A DNA stretch of 64,000 bases from Brachybacterium epidermidis. GTDB lineage: Bacteria; Actinomycetota; Actinomycetes; Actinomycetales; Dermabacteraceae. The stretch covers positions 62,001 to 126,000 of the forward strand of contig NZ_JADEYR010000001.1 in the NCBI RefSeq assembly GCF_015209585.1. Direction: 5' to 3'. Under the pieces are notes generated by a model, which worked only from the letters and a program-made list of their open reading frames with translations, had not been told where the DNA came from and did not search any database. Within the stretch, counting starts at the first letter, position 1, and each line of letters begins with the position of its first letter. This document shows positions 28,252 through 38,489 of the stretch, in pieces. The position numbers were made by a program, and so were the translations under genes.

Positions 28252-28820
28252 TGACCGAGACTTCCACCCAGGCGCCCACCCCGCGCCTGAAGACCCAGTA
28301 CCGCGAGACCATCAAGGGCCAGCTCACCGAGCAGTTCGGCTACCAGAACGTGATGCTGGTGCCGGGCCTGACCAAGATCGTCGTGAACATGGGCGTCGGC
28401 GACGCGGCTCGCGACTCCAAGGTCATCGACGGCGCCATCAAGGACCTGGCCGCCATCACCGGCCAGAAGCCGCAGGTCACCAAGGCTCGCAAGTCCATCG
28501 CGCAGTTCAAGCTGCGTGAGGGCATGCCGATCGGCGCGCACGTCACCCTGCGCGGCGATCGCATGTGGGAGTTCCTGGACCGCCTGCTGTCCACCGCCCT
28601 GCCGCGTATCCGTGACTTCCGCGGTCTGTCCCCGAAGCACTTCGACGGCAACGGCAACTACACCTTCGGTCTCACCGAGCAGGTCATGTTCCACGAGATC
28701 GACCAGGACAAGATCGACCGCGTCCGCGGCATGGACATCACGGTCGTCACCACCGCGAAGACCGACGACGAGGGACGCGCGCTGCTCAAGCTGCTCGGCT
28801 TCCCCTTCAAGGAGAACTGA
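28251..28820 (+). CDS. rplE: 50S ribosomal protein L5
   Basis: 189 residues; full L5 with [46 protein letters not shown] and the C-terminal FPF. L5 binds 5S rRNA and the P-site tRNA, and helps form bridge B1b with S13. The start overlaps the rplX stop (TGATG); rpsZ begins 1 nt downstream. Confidence 0.98.
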   Translation: MTETSTQAPTPRLKTQYRETIKGQLTEQFGYQNVMLVPGLTKIVVNMGVGDAARDSKVIDGAIKDLAAITGQKPQVTKARKSIAQFKLREGMPIGAHVTLRGDRMWEFLDRLLSTALPRIRDFRGLSPKHFDGNGNYTFGLTEQVMFHEIDQDKIDRVRGMDITVVTTAKTDDEGRALLKLLGFPFKEN

Positions 28821-28821
28821 T

Positions 28822-29007
28822 ATGGCCAAGACCGCCCTGATCAAGAAGTCGGAGCGCAAGCCGAAGTTCGCGGTGCGCGCCTACACCCGGTGCCAGCGCT
28901 GCGGGCGTCCGCACTCCGTGTACCGCAAGTTCGGGCTGTGCCGTGTGTGCCTTCGCGAGATGGCCCACCGCGGCGAGCTGCCCGGTGTCACGAAGAGCAG
29001 CTGGTAA
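28822..29007 (+). CDS. rpsZ: 30S ribosomal protein S14, zinc-binding type Z
   Basis: 61 residues. Short zinc form with two CxxC knuckles (C24-C27 and C40-C43). It is the C+ paralogue used when zinc is available; many actinobacteria carry a zinc-free long S14 elsewhere under Zur control. Position between rplE and rpsH is conserved. Confidence 0.97.
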   Translation: MAKTALIKKSERKPKFAVRAYTRCQRCGRPHSVYRKFGLCRVCLREMAHRGELPGVTKSSW

Positions 29008-29070
29008 GCACTATCGCCATAGGTCCTGCGGCACTGCCGGAGGAAACCAGGTGAGGAAGAAGCAGACGAC

Positions 29071-29469
29071 ATGACCATGACCGACCCGATCGCGGACATG
29101 CTGACGCGGATCCGTAACGCCTCCGGGGCGTACCACGAGACCGTGTCCATGCCGTATTCGAAGTTGAAGAGCCGTATCGCCGACATCCTGAAGTCCGAGG
29201 GATACATCGTCGACTGGCGTGAGGAAGACGCCGAGGTGGGCAAGAACCTGATCCTCGTGCTCAAGTACTCCGACAGCCGTGAGCGCGCCATCTCCGGTGT
29301 GCGTCGTATCTCGAAGCCGGGTCTGCGCGTGTACGCGAAGTCCACCAACCTGCCCAAGGTCCTGGGAGGCCTGGGCGTGGCGATCCTGTCCACGTCCTCC
29401 GGTCTGCTGACCGACAAGCAGGCTGCCAAGAAGGGTGTGGGTGGGGAAGTCCTCGCCTACATCTGGTGA
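29071..29469 (+). CDS. rpsH: 30S ribosomal protein S8
   Basis: 132 residues ([62 protein letters not shown]). It binds 16S helix 21 and in E. coli represses the spc operon by binding the rplE region. Two ATGs are close together at the start (29071 and 29077); the first is used here because a ribosome site (gaggaag) lies 13 nt upstream of it and homologues begin MTMTD. Confidence 0.98.
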   Translation: MTMTDPIADMLTRIRNASGAYHETVSMPYSKLKSRIADILKSEGYIVDWREEDAEVGKNLILVLKYSDSRERAISGVRRISKPGLRVYAKSTNLPKVLGGLGVAILSTSSGLLTDKQAAKKGVGGEVLAYIW

Positions 29470-29488
29470 GCGGGGGAGGAGAACCACA

Positions 29489-30031
29489 ATGTCCCGCATC
29501 GGACGCCTGCCGGTCGCAGTGCCGGCCTCTGTCAAGAACGTGAGCATCGAGGGGAACCTGGTCACCGTGACCGGCCCCAAGGGCGAGCTGCAGCACGAGA
29601 TCCCTGCCCCCATCACCGCTGAGCGCGGCGAGGACGGCAGCATCGTGGTGAGCCGCCCCGACGACGAGCGCGAGAACAAGGCCCTGCACGGCCTGACCCG
29701 CACTCTGATCAACAACATGGTCCTCGGCGTGACCGAGGGCTTCACCAAGAAGCTGGAGATCGTGGGCACCGGTTACCGCGTGACCGCGAAGGGCACGGAC
29801 CTGGAGTTCGCGCTCGGCTTCTCCCACCCCGTGGTGGTGAAGGCCCCCGAGGGCATCACCTTCGCCGTCGAGTCGCCGACCAAGTTCTCGGTCAGCGGCA
29901 TCAGCAAGCAGCAGGTGGGCGAGGTCGCCGCGAACATCCGCAAGATTCGCAAGCCCGAGCCCTACAAGGGCAAGGGCGTGCGCTACGCGGACGAGGTCGT
30001 GCTGCGCAAGGCCGGAAAGGCTGGTAAGTGA
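29489..30031 (+). CDS. rplF: 50S ribosomal protein L6
   Basis: 180 residues from ATG 29489 ([15 protein letters not shown]), preceded by a strong ribosome site (gggggagga); the longer frame overlaps rpsH. The C-terminal signature [15 protein letters not shown] is present. L6 lies near the factor-binding site and the sarcin-ricin loop. Its stop overlaps the rplR GTG. Confidence 0.98.
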   Translation: MSRIGRLPVAVPASVKNVSIEGNLVTVTGPKGELQHEIPAPITAERGEDGSIVVSRPDDERENKALHGLTRTLINNMVLGVTEGFTKKLEIVGTGYRVTAKGTDLEFALGFSHPVVVKAPEGITFAVESPTKFSVSGISKQQVGEVAANIRKIRKPEPYKGKGVRYADEVVLRKAGKAGK

Positions 30032-30420
30032 TCATGGGTTACGCACTCAAGCACACCAAGGGCGCGCGTGGCAGCAAGCTGCGCTACCGCGGTCGCCGCC
30101 ACCTGCGCGTGCGTCGCCGCGTCGTGGGCACGGCCGAGCGTCCCCGCCTGGTCGTCACCCGCTCGCAGCGCCACGTGTTCGTCCAGGTGGTCGACGACTC
30201 CCTGGGCCGCACCCTGGCGTCGGCCTCCACCATGGAGGCCGATCTGCGCGGCACCACCGCCACCAAGTCGGACAAGGCCCGCACCGTCGGCGCCCTGATC
30301 GCCGAGCGGGCGAAGGCAGCGGGCATCGAGTCCGTCGTGTTCGACCGCGGCGGGAACAAGTACCACGGCCGTGTGGCCGCCGTCGCCGACGGTGCCCGCG
30401 AGGCCGGCCTGGCGCTGTGA
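30028..30420 (+). CDS. rplR: 50S ribosomal protein L18
   Basis: 130 residues from GTG at 30028, which overlaps the rplF stop and has ribosome site ggaaagg 7 nt upstream; the ATG at 30034 would give 128 residues with worse spacing. Motifs: [40 protein letters not shown]18 binds 5S rRNA with L5 and L25. Confidence 0.97.
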   Translation: MIMGYALKHTKGARGSKLRYRGRRHLRVRRRVVGTAERPRLVVTRSQRHVFVQVVDDSLGRTLASASTMEADLRGTTATKSDKARTVGALIAERAKAAGIESVVFDRGGNKYHGRVAAVADGAREAGLAL

Positions 30421-30457
30421 TCGCCCCCCGGACACAGGACGAGAAGAGGATCTGAAC

Positions 30458-31168
30458 ATGGCTGCACAGCAGCGAAGCAACGGTCCCGCGGCCTCCGGCC
30501 GACGGGGCGGGAACACCGGGACCGGACCGGAGTCCGGCTCCGAGGACCGCAACCAGCGCGGCGGACGCCGCGACGACCGCGGCGGTCGCCGCGGTGAGGG
30601 CCGCGGTCGCGGCCAGGACGCCGAGAAGTCGGCGTTCCTCGAGCGCGTGGTGAGCATCAACCGCGTCTCCAAGGTCGTCAAGGGCGGCCGGCGCTTCTCC
30701 TTCACGGCCCTGGTGGTCGTGGGTGACGGCGACGGCACCGTCGGTGTCGGCTACGGCAAGGCCAAGGAGGTGCCGGCGGCGATCTCCAAGGGTGTCGAGG
30801 AGGCGAAGAAGAACTTCTTCCGCGTTCCCCGCATCCAGGGCACCGTCGTGCACCCGGTCCAGGGTGAGGACGCCGCGGGCATCGTCCTGCTGCGCCCCGC
30901 CGCTCCCGGTACCGGCGTGATCGCGGGCGGCCCCGTCCGCGCCGTCCTCGAGTGCGCGGGCGTCCAGGACGTGCTGTCCAAGTCGCTCGGCTCGACCAAC
31001 GCCATCAACATCGTGCGGGCCACCGTCGATGCCCTGAAGCAGCTCGAGGAGCCCGAGGCGGTGGCCGCTCGTCGCGGCCTGTCCGTCGAGGAGGTCGCCC
31101 CGGCCGCCCTGCTGCGCGCTCAGGCAGAGGGTCGCGCCGCGGCCCGCGCCGAGAAGGTGGGTGCGTGA
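30458..31168 (+). CDS. rpsE: 30S ribosomal protein S5
   Basis: 236 residues from ATG 30458 (ribosome site gagaagagga). The S5 core begins at about residue 58 ([21 protein letters not shown]) and contains the loop [18 protein letters not shown]. The first 57 residues are a Gly/Arg/Asp-rich disordered extension ([11 protein letters not shown]-type repeats). The C-terminal 25 residues are Ala-rich. S5 shapes the mRNA entry channel with S3 and S4 and influences accuracy. It overlaps rpmD by one base. Confidence 0.98.
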   Translation: MAAQQRSNGPAASGRRGGNTGTGPESGSEDRNQRGGRRDDRGGRRGEGRGRGQDAEKSAFLERVVSINRVSKVVKGGRRFSFTALVVVGDGDGTVGVGYGKAKEVPAAISKGVEEAKKNFFRVPRIQGTVVHPVQGEDAAGIVLLRPAAPGTGVIAGGPVRAVLECAGVQDVLSKSLGSTNAINIVRATVDALKQLEEPEAVAARRGLSVEEVAPAALLRAQAEGRAAARAEKVGA

Positions 31169-31347
31169 TGCAGCTGAAGGTGACCCAGGTCCGTTCCGAC
31201 ATCGGCGGTACCAAGTCCCAGCGGTCCACCCTGCGCGGCCTCGGCCTCAAGCGCATCGGTGACACCGTGGTGAAGGAGGACCGCCCCGAGATCCGCGGCA
31301 TGATCCGCGCCGTCACTCACCTGGTGACGGTCGAAGAGGTGGACTGA
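31168..31347 (+). CDS. rpmD: 50S ribosomal protein L30
   Basis: 59 residues ([44 protein letters not shown]). Small beta-alpha-beta protein on the 50S. The start overlaps the rpsE stop (TGATG). The frame is open upstream inside rpsE but is not coding there. Confidence 0.97.
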   Translation: MQLKVTQVRSDIGGTKSQRSTLRGLGLKRIGDTVVKEDRPEIRGMIRAVTHLVTVEEVD

Positions 31348-31349
31348 CA

Positions 31350-31826
31350 ATGACTGAGAACAACAAGGCCGACAGCACCGAGCAGAGCCTGCTCAAGCTG
31401 CACGACCTGCGCCCGGCGCCCGGTGCCAAGACCGCGCGCACCCGCGTGGGTCGTGGTGAGGCATCCAAGGGCAAGACCGCAGGTCGTGGCACCAAGGGCA
31501 CCAAGGCCCGCTACCAGGTGCCAGCTCGCTTCGAGGGCGGCCAGATGCCGCTGCACATGCGCCTGCCGAAGCTGCGCGGCTTCACCAACCCCTTCCGCGT
31601 CGAGTACCAGGTCGTGAACCTGGCGACCCTGCAGGAGCTGTTCCCCGAGGGCGGCGCCGTCACGGTCGATGACCTCGTCGCCAAGGGCGCCGTGCGCAAG
31701 AACCAGCCCGTCAAGGTGCTGGGCACCGGTGATGTGAGCGTCAAGCTCGACGTCACCGCACAGAAGTTCTCCGCCTCGGCGGAGCAGAAGATCACCGCGG
31801 CGGGTGGGTCCGTCACCACCGCGTGA
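31350..31826 (+). CDS. rplO: 50S ribosomal protein L15
   Basis: 158 residues ([48 protein letters not shown]). Long basic N-terminal loop typical of L15, a late 50S assembly protein. It begins 2 nt after rpmD. 164 nt separate its stop from secY, space for a secondary promoter but no clear one is seen. Confidence 0.98.
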   Translation: MTENNKADSTEQSLLKLHDLRPAPGAKTARTRVGRGEASKGKTAGRGTKGTKARYQVPARFEGGQMPLHMRLPKLRGFTNPFRVEYQVVNLATLQELFPEGGAVTVDDLVAKGAVRKNQPVKVLGTGDVSVKLDVTAQKFSASAEQKITAAGGSVTTA

Positions 31827-31990
31827 GTCTCTTTTGACGGGGCACCGCGGCGCAGAATAGCCTGTGCCGCGGTGCCCCGTCCCTGTTTCGTCGGGGCCGG
31901 TCCGCACGCCACCGGGCGCCGCCGGCGCACGCAAGGCAGAGGACGGGCGTGACCGATGGTCCGCGTCCCCGGACCTCCAGGAGGAATCTG

Positions 31991-33295
31991 GTGAACTCGT
32001 TCGTGCGCGCACTGCGCACCCCCGAGCTGAGGGCGAAGATCTTCTTCACCCTCGGCCTGATCGCGATCTACCGGCTCGGGGTGTTCGTCCCCACGCCGGG
32101 GTTCGAGTACACCAACGTGATGATCTGCGCCGACCAGGCGATGACGGGTCAGGGCGCCGGCGTGATGGGCATGGTCAACATGTTCTCCGGCGGCGCGCTG
32201 ATGCAGCTGTCGATCTTCTCGCTGGGGGTGATGCCGTACATCACCGCCTCCATCATCGTGCAGCTGCTGCGCGTGGTGATCCCGCGCTTCGAGGCCCTGC
32301 ACAAGGAGGGCCAGGCAGGCACCGCCAAGCTCACCCAGTACACGCGCTACCTCACGATCGGCCTGGCCGTGCTGCAGGCCACGACCATCATCACCCTGGT
32401 GCGCTCCGGGAACTTCTTCGTGGGCTGCGCCCTGGAGCTGGTGCCGGACCAGTCCGTCCCCACTCTGCTGCTGATGGTGCTGACCATGACGGTGGGCACC
32501 GTGCTGATCATGTGGATGGGCGAGATGATCACCGAGCGCGGCATCGGCAACGGCATGTCGCTGTTGATCTTCACCTCGATCGCGGCCTCGTTCCCCGCCG
32601 CGATGGGCACCATCTTCCAGACCCAGGGCTGGATGACCTTCACCCTGGTCATCCTGGTCGCGCTGGTGGTCATGATCGCCATCGTCTTCGTGGAGCAGTC
32701 CCAGCGCCGCATCCCCGTGCAGTACGCCAAGCGGATGGTGGGCCGCCGCATGTACGGCGGCACCTCCACCTACATCCCGATCAAGGTCAATCAGGCCGGC
32801 GTCATCCCCGTCATCTTCGCCTCCTCCATCCTGGCCCTGCCCCAGATGGCCACGTCCTTCGGCGACCCGAACGCCGCCTGGGTGCAGTGGATCAACGAGC
32901 ACCTGGTGATGGGCTTCTCCTTCTCGTGGGTCTACGCCCTGGTGTACGTCTCGCTGATCATCTTCTTCGCGTTCTTCTACGTGTCGATCACCTTCAACGC
33001 GGAGGAGATCGCCGACAACATGAAGAAGTACGGCGGCTTCATACCCAACGGGCGCGCCGGCAAGCCCACCGAGCGCTTCCTCACCTACGTGATCAACCGG
33101 ATCCAGACCCCCGGTGCCATCTACCTCGCCCTGATCTCGCTGATGCCGCTGATCGCGATGGTCTACCTGGGCACCTCGCAGGACTTCCCGCTGGGCGGCG
33201 TGTCCGTGCTGATCATGATCGGCGTGGGTCTGGACACCGTGAAGCAGATCGACGCGAAGCTCCAGCAGCACCACTACGAAGGGATCCTCCGGTGA
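31991..33295 (+). CDS. secY: Protein translocase subunit SecY
   Basis: 434 residues from GTG 31991, chosen for its strong Shine-Dalgarno (aggagg, 31979-31984) and correct family length; a GTG 42 nt earlier lacks such a site. Ten membrane helices are visible, including the plug and pore helices around LGVFVPTPGFEY, GALMQLSIFSLGVMPYITASIIVQLL and the motif QRRIPVQYAKR. It forms the SecYEG protein channel. Its stop overlaps the adk GTG. Confidence 0.97.
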   Translation: MNSFVRALRTPELRAKIFFTLGLIAIYRLGVFVPTPGFEYTNVMICADQAMTGQGAGVMGMVNMFSGGALMQLSIFSLGVMPYITASIIVQLLRVVIPRFEALHKEGQAGTAKLTQYTRYLTIGLAVLQATTIITLVRSGNFFVGCALELVPDQSVPTLLLMVLTMTVGTVLIMWMGEMITERGIGNGMSLLIFTSIAASFPAAMGTIFQTQGWMTFTLVILVALVVMIAIVFVEQSQRRIPVQYAKRMVGRRMYGGTSTYIPIKVNQAGVIPVIFASSILALPQMATSFGDPNAAWVQWINEHLVMGFSFSWVYALVYVSLIIFFAFFYVSITFNAEEIADNMKKYGGFIPNGRAGKPTERFLTYVINRIQTPGAIYLALISLMPLIAMVYLGTSQDFPLGGVSVLIMIGVGLDTVKQIDAKLQQHHYEGILR

Positions 33296-33912
33296 CCACC
33301 CCCGCACAGTCCTCCCACGCCGACGCCCCGGCCGCGAGCCGGCTGCTGATCGTCGGCCCGCCCGGCGCGGGCAAGGGCACCCAGGCCGCCCGCATCGCCG
33401 AGGCGCTCGACATCCCCGCGATCTCCACCGGCGACATCTTCCGCGCCAACGTCTCCGGGCAGACGGAGCTGGGCGTGCTGGCGAAGTCCTACATGGACAA
33501 GGGCGAGTACGTGCCGGACTCGGTCACCAACGACATGGTGCGCTCGCGACTGGCCGAGGACGACGCCACCGGCGGGTTCCTGCTGGACGGCTACCCCCGC
33601 ACCCTGCCCCAGGTCGACGCCCTCGATGCCGTGCTGGCCGACCTCGGCGCCGCGCTCGACGCGGTGCTGCTGCTCGAGGTGGACAACGACGCGGTGGTCG
33701 AGCGCCTGGTGGCGCGTGGGACCGAGCAGGGCCGCAGCGACGACACCGAGGAGACCATCCGCCGTCGCCTCGAGGTCTACGCCGAGCAGACGGCCCCGCT
33801 GATCGACGTGTACGAGCAGCGTGGCCTGGTGCGTCGCGTGGACGGCATGGCCTCGATCGACGAGGTCACCGCCTCCCTGCTGGACGTCCTGGGAGCCCCC
33901 GCCTCCCGATGA
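33292..33912 (+). CDS. adk: Adenylate kinase
   Basis: 206 residues from GTG overlapping the secY stop by 4 nt. P-loop VGPPGAGKGTQAARIAE, the NMP-binding segment ISTGDIFRANV and GGFLLDGYPRTLPQ are present. The LID is the short zinc-free form (ARGTEQGRSDDTEETIRRRLEVY), usual in actinobacteria. It interconverts 2 ADP with ATP and AMP. The secY-adk-map order is conserved; the stop overlaps the map ATG. Confidence 0.98.
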   Translation: MTTPAQSSHADAPAASRLLIVGPPGAGKGTQAARIAEALDIPAISTGDIFRANVSGQTELGVLAKSYMDKGEYVPDSVTNDMVRSRLAEDDATGGFLLDGYPRTLPQVDALDAVLADLGAALDAVLLLEVDNDAVVERLVARGTEQGRSDDTEETIRRRLEVYAEQTAPLIDVYEQRGLVRRVDGMASIDEVTASLLDVLGAPASR

Positions 33913-34751
33913 GCATGCTGCGCCGGGAGCGGGTGGAGCTGAAGACACCCGAGCAGATCGCCGTGATGCGGCGCAGCGGGATGCTGCTGTCGCAGGTGCA
34001 CGACATGCTGCAGGAGGCGATCCGCCCCGGGATCACCACCGGTGAGCTGGACGCCCGCGCCGAGACGATGATCCGCGAGCACGGCGCCACGCCCAACTTC
34101 CTGGGCTACCACGGCTTCCCGGCCTCGCTGTGCATCAGCGTCAACGACGTGGTGGTGCACGGCATCCCCGGCGACCAGGTGCTCGAGCAGGGCGACGTGG
34201 TCTCCATAGACGCCGGTCTGATCATCGAGGGCTGGCACTCCGATGCGGCCCGCACCCACATCGTGGGCGCCCCGCGCCGACAGGCCGACGAGGACCTGGT
34301 GCGGATCACCCGCGAAGCCCTGTGGGTCGGCATCGCGGCTCTGGCCACCGCCGATCGGGTGGGGGACATCGGCGCCGCGATCGAGGACTTCGTGAATGCG
34401 GCGGCGGGGGATGCCCTCTCCCACCTCGAGGACTTCGGCGGCCACGGCATCGGCTCCGCGATGCACCAGCCGCCGGACGTGATGAACTACCGCACCCGCT
34501 CCCGCGGACCGAAGGTGCGCCCCGGCATGTGCCTGGCCATCGAACCGATGCTGATCCAGGGCCCCGGCGACTGGCAGCTCGAGGACGACGACTGGACCGT
34601 GCGCGCCACCGGGGGAGGCCGCGCCGCCCACTGGGAGCACTCCGTCGCGGTCACCGAGCACGGCATCCTGGTGCTGACCGCTGCCGACGGCGGGCGCGAG
34701 GAGCTCGCCGCTCGCGGCATCACCACCGCACCGGATCCCCTGCTCGCGTGA
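33909..34751 (+). CDS. map: Type I methionine aminopeptidase
   Basis: 280 residues from ATG overlapping the adk stop (ATGA). The metal site residues are in their conserved contexts: [19 protein letters not shown] (two Asp), [13 protein letters not shown] (His) and two late Glu ([17 protein letters not shown]). It removes the initiator Met from nascent chains. It has no N-terminal SH3-binding zinc-finger extension, so it is the short MapA form. Confidence 0.97.
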   Translation: MSMLRRERVELKTPEQIAVMRRSGMLLSQVHDMLQEAIRPGITTGELDARAETMIREHGATPNFLGYHGFPASLCISVNDVVVHGIPGDQVLEQGDVVSIDAGLIIEGWHSDAARTHIVGAPRRQADEDLVRITREALWVGIAALATADRVGDIGAAIEDFVNAAAGDALSHLEDFGGHGIGSAMHQPPDVMNYRTRSRGPKVRPGMCLAIEPMLIQGPGDWQLEDDDWTVRATGGGRAAHWEHSVAVTEHGILVLTAADGGREELAARGITTAPDPLLA

Positions 34752-35016
34752 CCGGGGTCATCCTCGGCACCCCTCGCTCATCCCGCAGGCACCGTGTAGG
34801 CTGGTCGATCGGGTGTGCTCCGTGATGAGCGCACGCGAAGCGCGGCTGCAGACGATGTGCAGCGCCCTGGCGACCCCGGTCGCGGGCACCCGCGCTCGTG
34901 TGCCGCAGACGGGCTCACCATCGCAGACCACCGTACTCGCCGCGCGGGTCCGAGGTGTGCGTTCCAGGAATGCGGAACTCGGTCACCGTGACAGCGGTGC
35001 GAGAGATTGGGGAGGC
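34752..35016 (+). promoter_or_regulatory. map-infA intergenic region with possible infA promoter
   Basis: 265 nt with no gene. A -10-like TAGGCT lies at 34797-34802 without a recognisable -35. A clear ribosome site (ggggagg, 35009-35015) precedes infA. An internal promoter for infA-rpmJ-rpsM-rpsK is possible. Confidence 0.3.
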
Positions 35017-35238
35017 ATGGCCAAGAAGGACGGCGTGATCGAGGTCGAGGGCACGGTCACGGAGGCGCTCGCGAACGCGCGCTTCCGCGTCGAGCTCGAC
35101 AACGGGCACAAGGTGCTCGCGCACATCTCCGGGAAGATGCGCCAGCACTACATCCGCATCCTTCCCGAGGACCGTGTGGTCGTCGAGCTGAGCCCCTACG
35201 ACCTCGACCGGGGCCGCATCGTCTACCGCTACAAGTGA
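35017..35238 (+). CDS. infA: Translation initiation factor IF-1
   Basis: 73 residues from ATG; the upstream open frame is leader. It is a single S1/OB domain ([59 protein letters not shown]). It binds the 30S A-site during initiation. rpmJ follows after 22 nt. Confidence 0.98.
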   Translation: MAKKDGVIEVEGTVTEALANARFRVELDNGHKVLAHISGKMRQHYIRILPEDRVVVELSPYDLDRGRIVYRYK

Positions 35239-35260
35239 ATCGTCCCGGGAGAAGGAAGCT

Positions 35261-35374
35261 ATGAAGGTCAAGCCGAGCGTCAAGCCGATCTGTGACAACT
35301 GCAAGGTGATCCGTCGCCATTCGCGCGTCATGGTCATCTGCTCGAACCCCCGTCACAAGCAGCGCCAGGGCTGA
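35261..35374 (+). CDS. rpmJ: 50S ribosomal protein L36
   Basis: 37 residues, too short for most gene finders. It is the zinc form: C11, C14, C27 and H32 make the ribbon ([27 protein letters not shown]). A ribosome site (gagaagga) precedes the ATG. The infA-rpmJ-rpsM order is conserved. 208 nt of leader follow before rpsM. Confidence 0.97.
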   Translation: MKVKPSVKPICDNCKVIRRHSRVMVICSNPRHKQRQG

Positions 35375-35582
35375 GCGGGGCGATCCGTTCGTCCCGGCCT
35401 GTGCCGTGACAGCCGCGATGCGGCAGCCCTGAGGGGCACGCCCGGGACACCGGGCACACACAACAGAAGAGTCGACACCACCGGCCACGGCCGGCCACCC
35501 GCAGACGGAGGCTGCGGCGCCGGGGGCAGAACCCCTGCGAGGTGTCGGATCAGGCCTCCGGAACAGTAGGAGAGAACTGCAC

Positions 35583-35957
35583 ATGGCACGTCTGGTTGGA
35601 GTCGACCTCCCGCGCGAGAAGCGCCTCGAGGTCGCCCTGACGTACATCTTCGGCGTGGGCCGCACCCGCGCCCAGGAGACCCTGGCCGCGACCGGCGTCT
35701 CCGGCGACAAGCGAGTGCGGGAGCTGAGCGACGACGAGCTCGTCAAGCTGCGCGACCACATCGAGGCGAACTACCGGATCGAGGGCGATCTGCGCCGCGA
35801 GGTGGCCGCCGACATCCGCCGCAAGGTCGAGATCGGCAGCTACGAGGGCCTGCGCCACCGCCGCGGCCTGCCGGTGCGCGGTCAGCGCACCAAGACCAAC
35901 GCCCGTACTCGCAAGGGCCCCAAGCGCACCGTCGCCGGCAAGAAGAAGGCCCGCTGA
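35583..35957 (+). CDS. rpsM: 30S ribosomal protein S13
   Basis: 124 residues ([53 protein letters not shown]). The basic C-terminal tail contacts P-site tRNA. The ATG follows taggagag. The 208-nt region upstream holds short GC-rich hairpins and no gene. Confidence 0.98.
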   Translation: MARLVGVDLPREKRLEVALTYIFGVGRTRAQETLAATGVSGDKRVRELSDDELVKLRDHIEANYRIEGDLRREVAADIRRKVEIGSYEGLRHRRGLPVRGQRTKTNARTRKGPKRTVAGKKKAR

Positions 35958-36070
35958 TCCAGGGCACCTGCCCTGGGCACAGCGTGTCCCGCCCCCACCG
36001 ACACCTGCAGTCACTTCGCGCCGCCGAGGGATCCGGCGCATCGATCACCTGAACTGAGGAGTTCCGCCTC

Positions 36071-36475
36071 ATGGCAACCAAGACCCGCCAGACCGCGTCG
36101 CGCAAGCCGCGTCGCAAGGACAAGAAGAACGTCGTCAACGGCCAGGCTCACATCAAGAGCACCTTCAACAACACGATCGTCTCGATCACCGACCCCACCG
36201 GTGCCGTGATCTCGTGGGCCTCCGCCGGCCAGGTCGGCTTCAAGGGCTCGCGCAAGTCCACCCCGTACGCCGCGCAGATGGCCGCCGAGGCCGCCGCGCG
36301 CCGGGCGCAGGAGCACGGCCTGAAGAAGGTCGACGTGTTCGTGAAGGGCCCCGGCTCCGGCCGTGAGACCGCGATCCGCTCGCTCACCGCGACCGGTCTC
36401 GAGGTCGGGTCCATCCAGGACGTCACCCCGCAGCCGCACAACGGCACCCGCCCGCCGAAGCGCCGCCGCGTCTGA
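36071..36475 (+). CDS. rpsK: 30S ribosomal protein S11
   Basis: 134 residues ([56 protein letters not shown]). It forms the platform with S18 and S6 at the E-site. The next gene is rpoA; no rpsD lies between, unlike in Mycobacterium. Confidence 0.98.
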   Translation: MATKTRQTASRKPRRKDKKNVVNGQAHIKSTFNNTIVSITDPTGAVISWASAGQVGFKGSRKSTPYAAQMAAEAAARRAQEHGLKKVDVFVKGPGSGRETAIRSLTATGLEVGSIQDVTPQPHNGTRPPKRRRV

Positions 36476-36633
36476 GGCTCCTTCTCGCGGCGGGCCGTCC
36501 TGCCCCCGCCCGACGGAGCGTCACCCCCCTGGCGCCGGCGCCGAGACCGCCCGTCGCCGCACCTGGACCACTCACCTCGCCCCTCGCCCCCTTCTGAGCG
36601 TCATATGGCGGACGCTCGCCGAAAGGACTCACA

Positions 36634-37629
36634 GTGCTCATTGCACAGCGCCCCACGCTGACCGAAGAGGTCGTGTCGGACAACCGCTCCCGGTTCGTGA
36701 TCGAGCCGCTCGAGCCCGGCTTCGGGTACACGCTGGGTAACTCCCTGCGTCGCACCTTGCTGTCCTCCATCCCCGGTGCTGCGGTCACCTCGATCCGCAT
36801 CGACGGCGTGCTGCACGAGTTCAGCACCGTCCCCGGGGTCAAGGAGGACGTCACCGAGATCATCCTCAACATCAAGAACCTCGTGGTCTCCTCGGAGAAC
36901 GACGAGCCCGTGGTGATGTACCTGCGCAAGGAGGGGGAGGGCAGCGTGACCGCCGCCGACATCACCCCGCCCGCCGGCGTGGAGATCCACAACCCCGAGC
37001 TGCACATCGCGACCCTGAACGACAAGGGCCGCCTGGAGATCGAGCTGATCGTCGAGCGCGGTCGCGGCTACGTCTCCGCCTCGCAGAACAAGTCGGCGGA
37101 CGGCGAGATCGGCCGCGTGCCGATCGACTCGATCTACTCGCCGGTGCTCAAGGTGACCTACAAGGTCGAGGCCACCCGTGTCGAGCAGCGCACCGACTTC
37201 GACCGTCTGATCGTCGACGTCGAGACCAAGCCCGCCATCTCCCCGCGCGATGCCGTGGCTTCGGCCGGCAAGACCCTGGTGGAGCTGTTCGGTCTGGCCC
37301 ACGAGCTGAACCAGGAGGCGGAGGGCATCGAGATCGGCCCCTCGCCCACTGATCAGGCGATCGCTGCCGACCTCGCGCTGCCGATCAACGACCTCAACCT
37401 GACGGTGCGGTCGTACAACTGCCTCATGCGCGAGGGCGTGCACACGGTCGGCGAGCTGACCGCTCGCTCCGAGGCCGACCTGCTCGACATCCGCAACTTC
37501 GGGCAGAAGTCCATCGACGAGGTCAAGGCGAAGCTGGCCGAGCTCGGCCTGTCGCTGAAGGACTCCCCGGCCGGGTTCGACCCGTCGGCTCTGGACTCCT
37601 ACTCCGACGACTTCGGCGACCAGTACTGA
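36634..37629 (+). CDS. rpoA: DNA-directed RNA polymerase subunit alpha
   Basis: 331 residues from GTG ([12 protein letters not shown]), with cgaaagga upstream. The N-terminal dimerisation and assembly domain ([28 protein letters not shown]) is followed by a linker at about 230-245. The C-terminal domain carries the UP-element and activator surface ([43 protein letters not shown]). rplQ follows after 27 nt with a good ribosome site (taggag). Confidence 0.98.
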   Translation: MLIAQRPTLTEEVVSDNRSRFVIEPLEPGFGYTLGNSLRRTLLSSIPGAAVTSIRIDGVLHEFSTVPGVKEDVTEIILNIKNLVVSSENDEPVVMYLRKEGEGSVTAADITPPAGVEIHNPELHIATLNDKGRLEIELIVERGRGYVSASQNKSADGEIGRVPIDSIYSPVLKVTYKVEATRVEQRTDFDRLIVDVETKPAISPRDAVASAGKTLVELFGLAHELNQEAEGIEIGPSPTDQAIAADLALPINDLNLTVRSYNCLMREGVHTVGELTARSEADLLDIRNFGQKSIDEVKAKLAELGLSLKDSPAGFDPSALDSYSDDFGDQY

Positions 37630-37656
37630 CCCTCATCTTTTTCTAGGAGAACGACC

Positions 37657-38190
37657 ATGCCTGCACCCACCAAGGGAGCGCGCCTCGGGGGTTCGCCCGC
37701 GCACGAGCGGATGATCCTCGCCAACCTCGCCACCGAGCTGTTCCGCCACAAGGCCATCACCACCACCGAGTCGCGTGCCAAGCGCCTGCGCCCGGTGGCC
37801 GAGCGCCTGGTGACCTTCGCCAAGAAGGGCGACCTTCCCGCTCGCCGCCGCGTGATGCGCACCATCCGCGACAAGGGCGTGGTGTACACCCTGTTCGAGG
37901 AGATCGCCCCCACCTTCGCCGAGCGTCCCGGTGGCTACACCCGCATCACCAAGATCGCGCCGCGCAAGGGCGACAACGCTCCCATGGCCGTGATCGAGCT
38001 GGTCCAGGAGGCATACTCGCCCAAGCAGGCCGTGGTGAAGGAGGCCGAGGGCGCGGCGAAGAACGCGGCCAAGGCCGACGCTGCTGAGCCCGCGGAGGAG
38101 ACCCCGGCCGAGGAGACCACTGCGGAGGAGACCCCGGCGGAGGAGACTCCGGCAGAGGACACTGCGGAGGAGCAGAAGTCCGAGGTCTGA
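37657..38190 (+). CDS. rplQ: 50S ribosomal protein L17 with acidic repeat tail
   Basis: 177 residues. The L17 core (about 1-118) has [43 protein letters not shown] and [21 protein letters not shown]. After an Ala/Lys stretch the tail (about 140-177) is a run of Glu-Glu-Thr-Pro-Ala units ([20 protein letters not shown]). Such tails occur in other actinobacteria; their role is unknown. It is the last gene of the alpha operon and has a terminator. Confidence 0.97.
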   Translation: MPAPTKGARLGGSPAHERMILANLATELFRHKAITTTESRAKRLRPVAERLVTFAKKGDLPARRRVMRTIRDKGVVYTLFEEIAPTFAERPGGYTRITKIAPRKGDNAPMAVIELVQEAYSPKQAVVKEAEGAAKNAAKADAAEPAEETPAEETTAEETPAEETPAEDTAEEQKSEV

Positions 38191-38217
38191 TCGGATGAGC
38201 TGCTGACAGCTGCGCGT

Positions 38218-38249
38218 GAGGCCCCGGCACCGGATGGTGCCGGGGCCTC
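38218..38249 (+). terminator. alpha operon terminator
   Basis: 14-bp perfect stem (gaggccccggcacc / ggtgccggggcctc) with a GGAT loop, 28 nt after rplQ. It marks the end of the ribosomal superoperon. Confidence 0.9.
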
Positions 38250-38489
38250 ATGCTGTGCGGGGGATGCGCGGCGGGCCGGCGGCAGCGGCGCTAAGGGATG
38301 TCGTCCTGCCGGGTTGATGGGGTGTGGTGACCTCACCCCCACGCGGGACGACGTGGGGTGGGTCATCCGGGATTCGAACGGTTGTTGCACAATCGTTGCC
38401 CAGCACCCGAGATCTGGTGCCTATGGTGGACGCGTTCGCGCTGTGCCGTGGACACTCTGTAGCTTCCCCGCTTCCCCAGGAGATCCGCG

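Noticed and set aside
38354-38380. tRNA-like T-loop (gattcgaac, reverse reading GTTCGAATC) upstream of the amidase gene
   Set aside because: The flanking bases do not pair into a T-stem, there is no CCA and no other tRNA arm on either strand, so neither a tRNA nor a clear att remnant can be supported.
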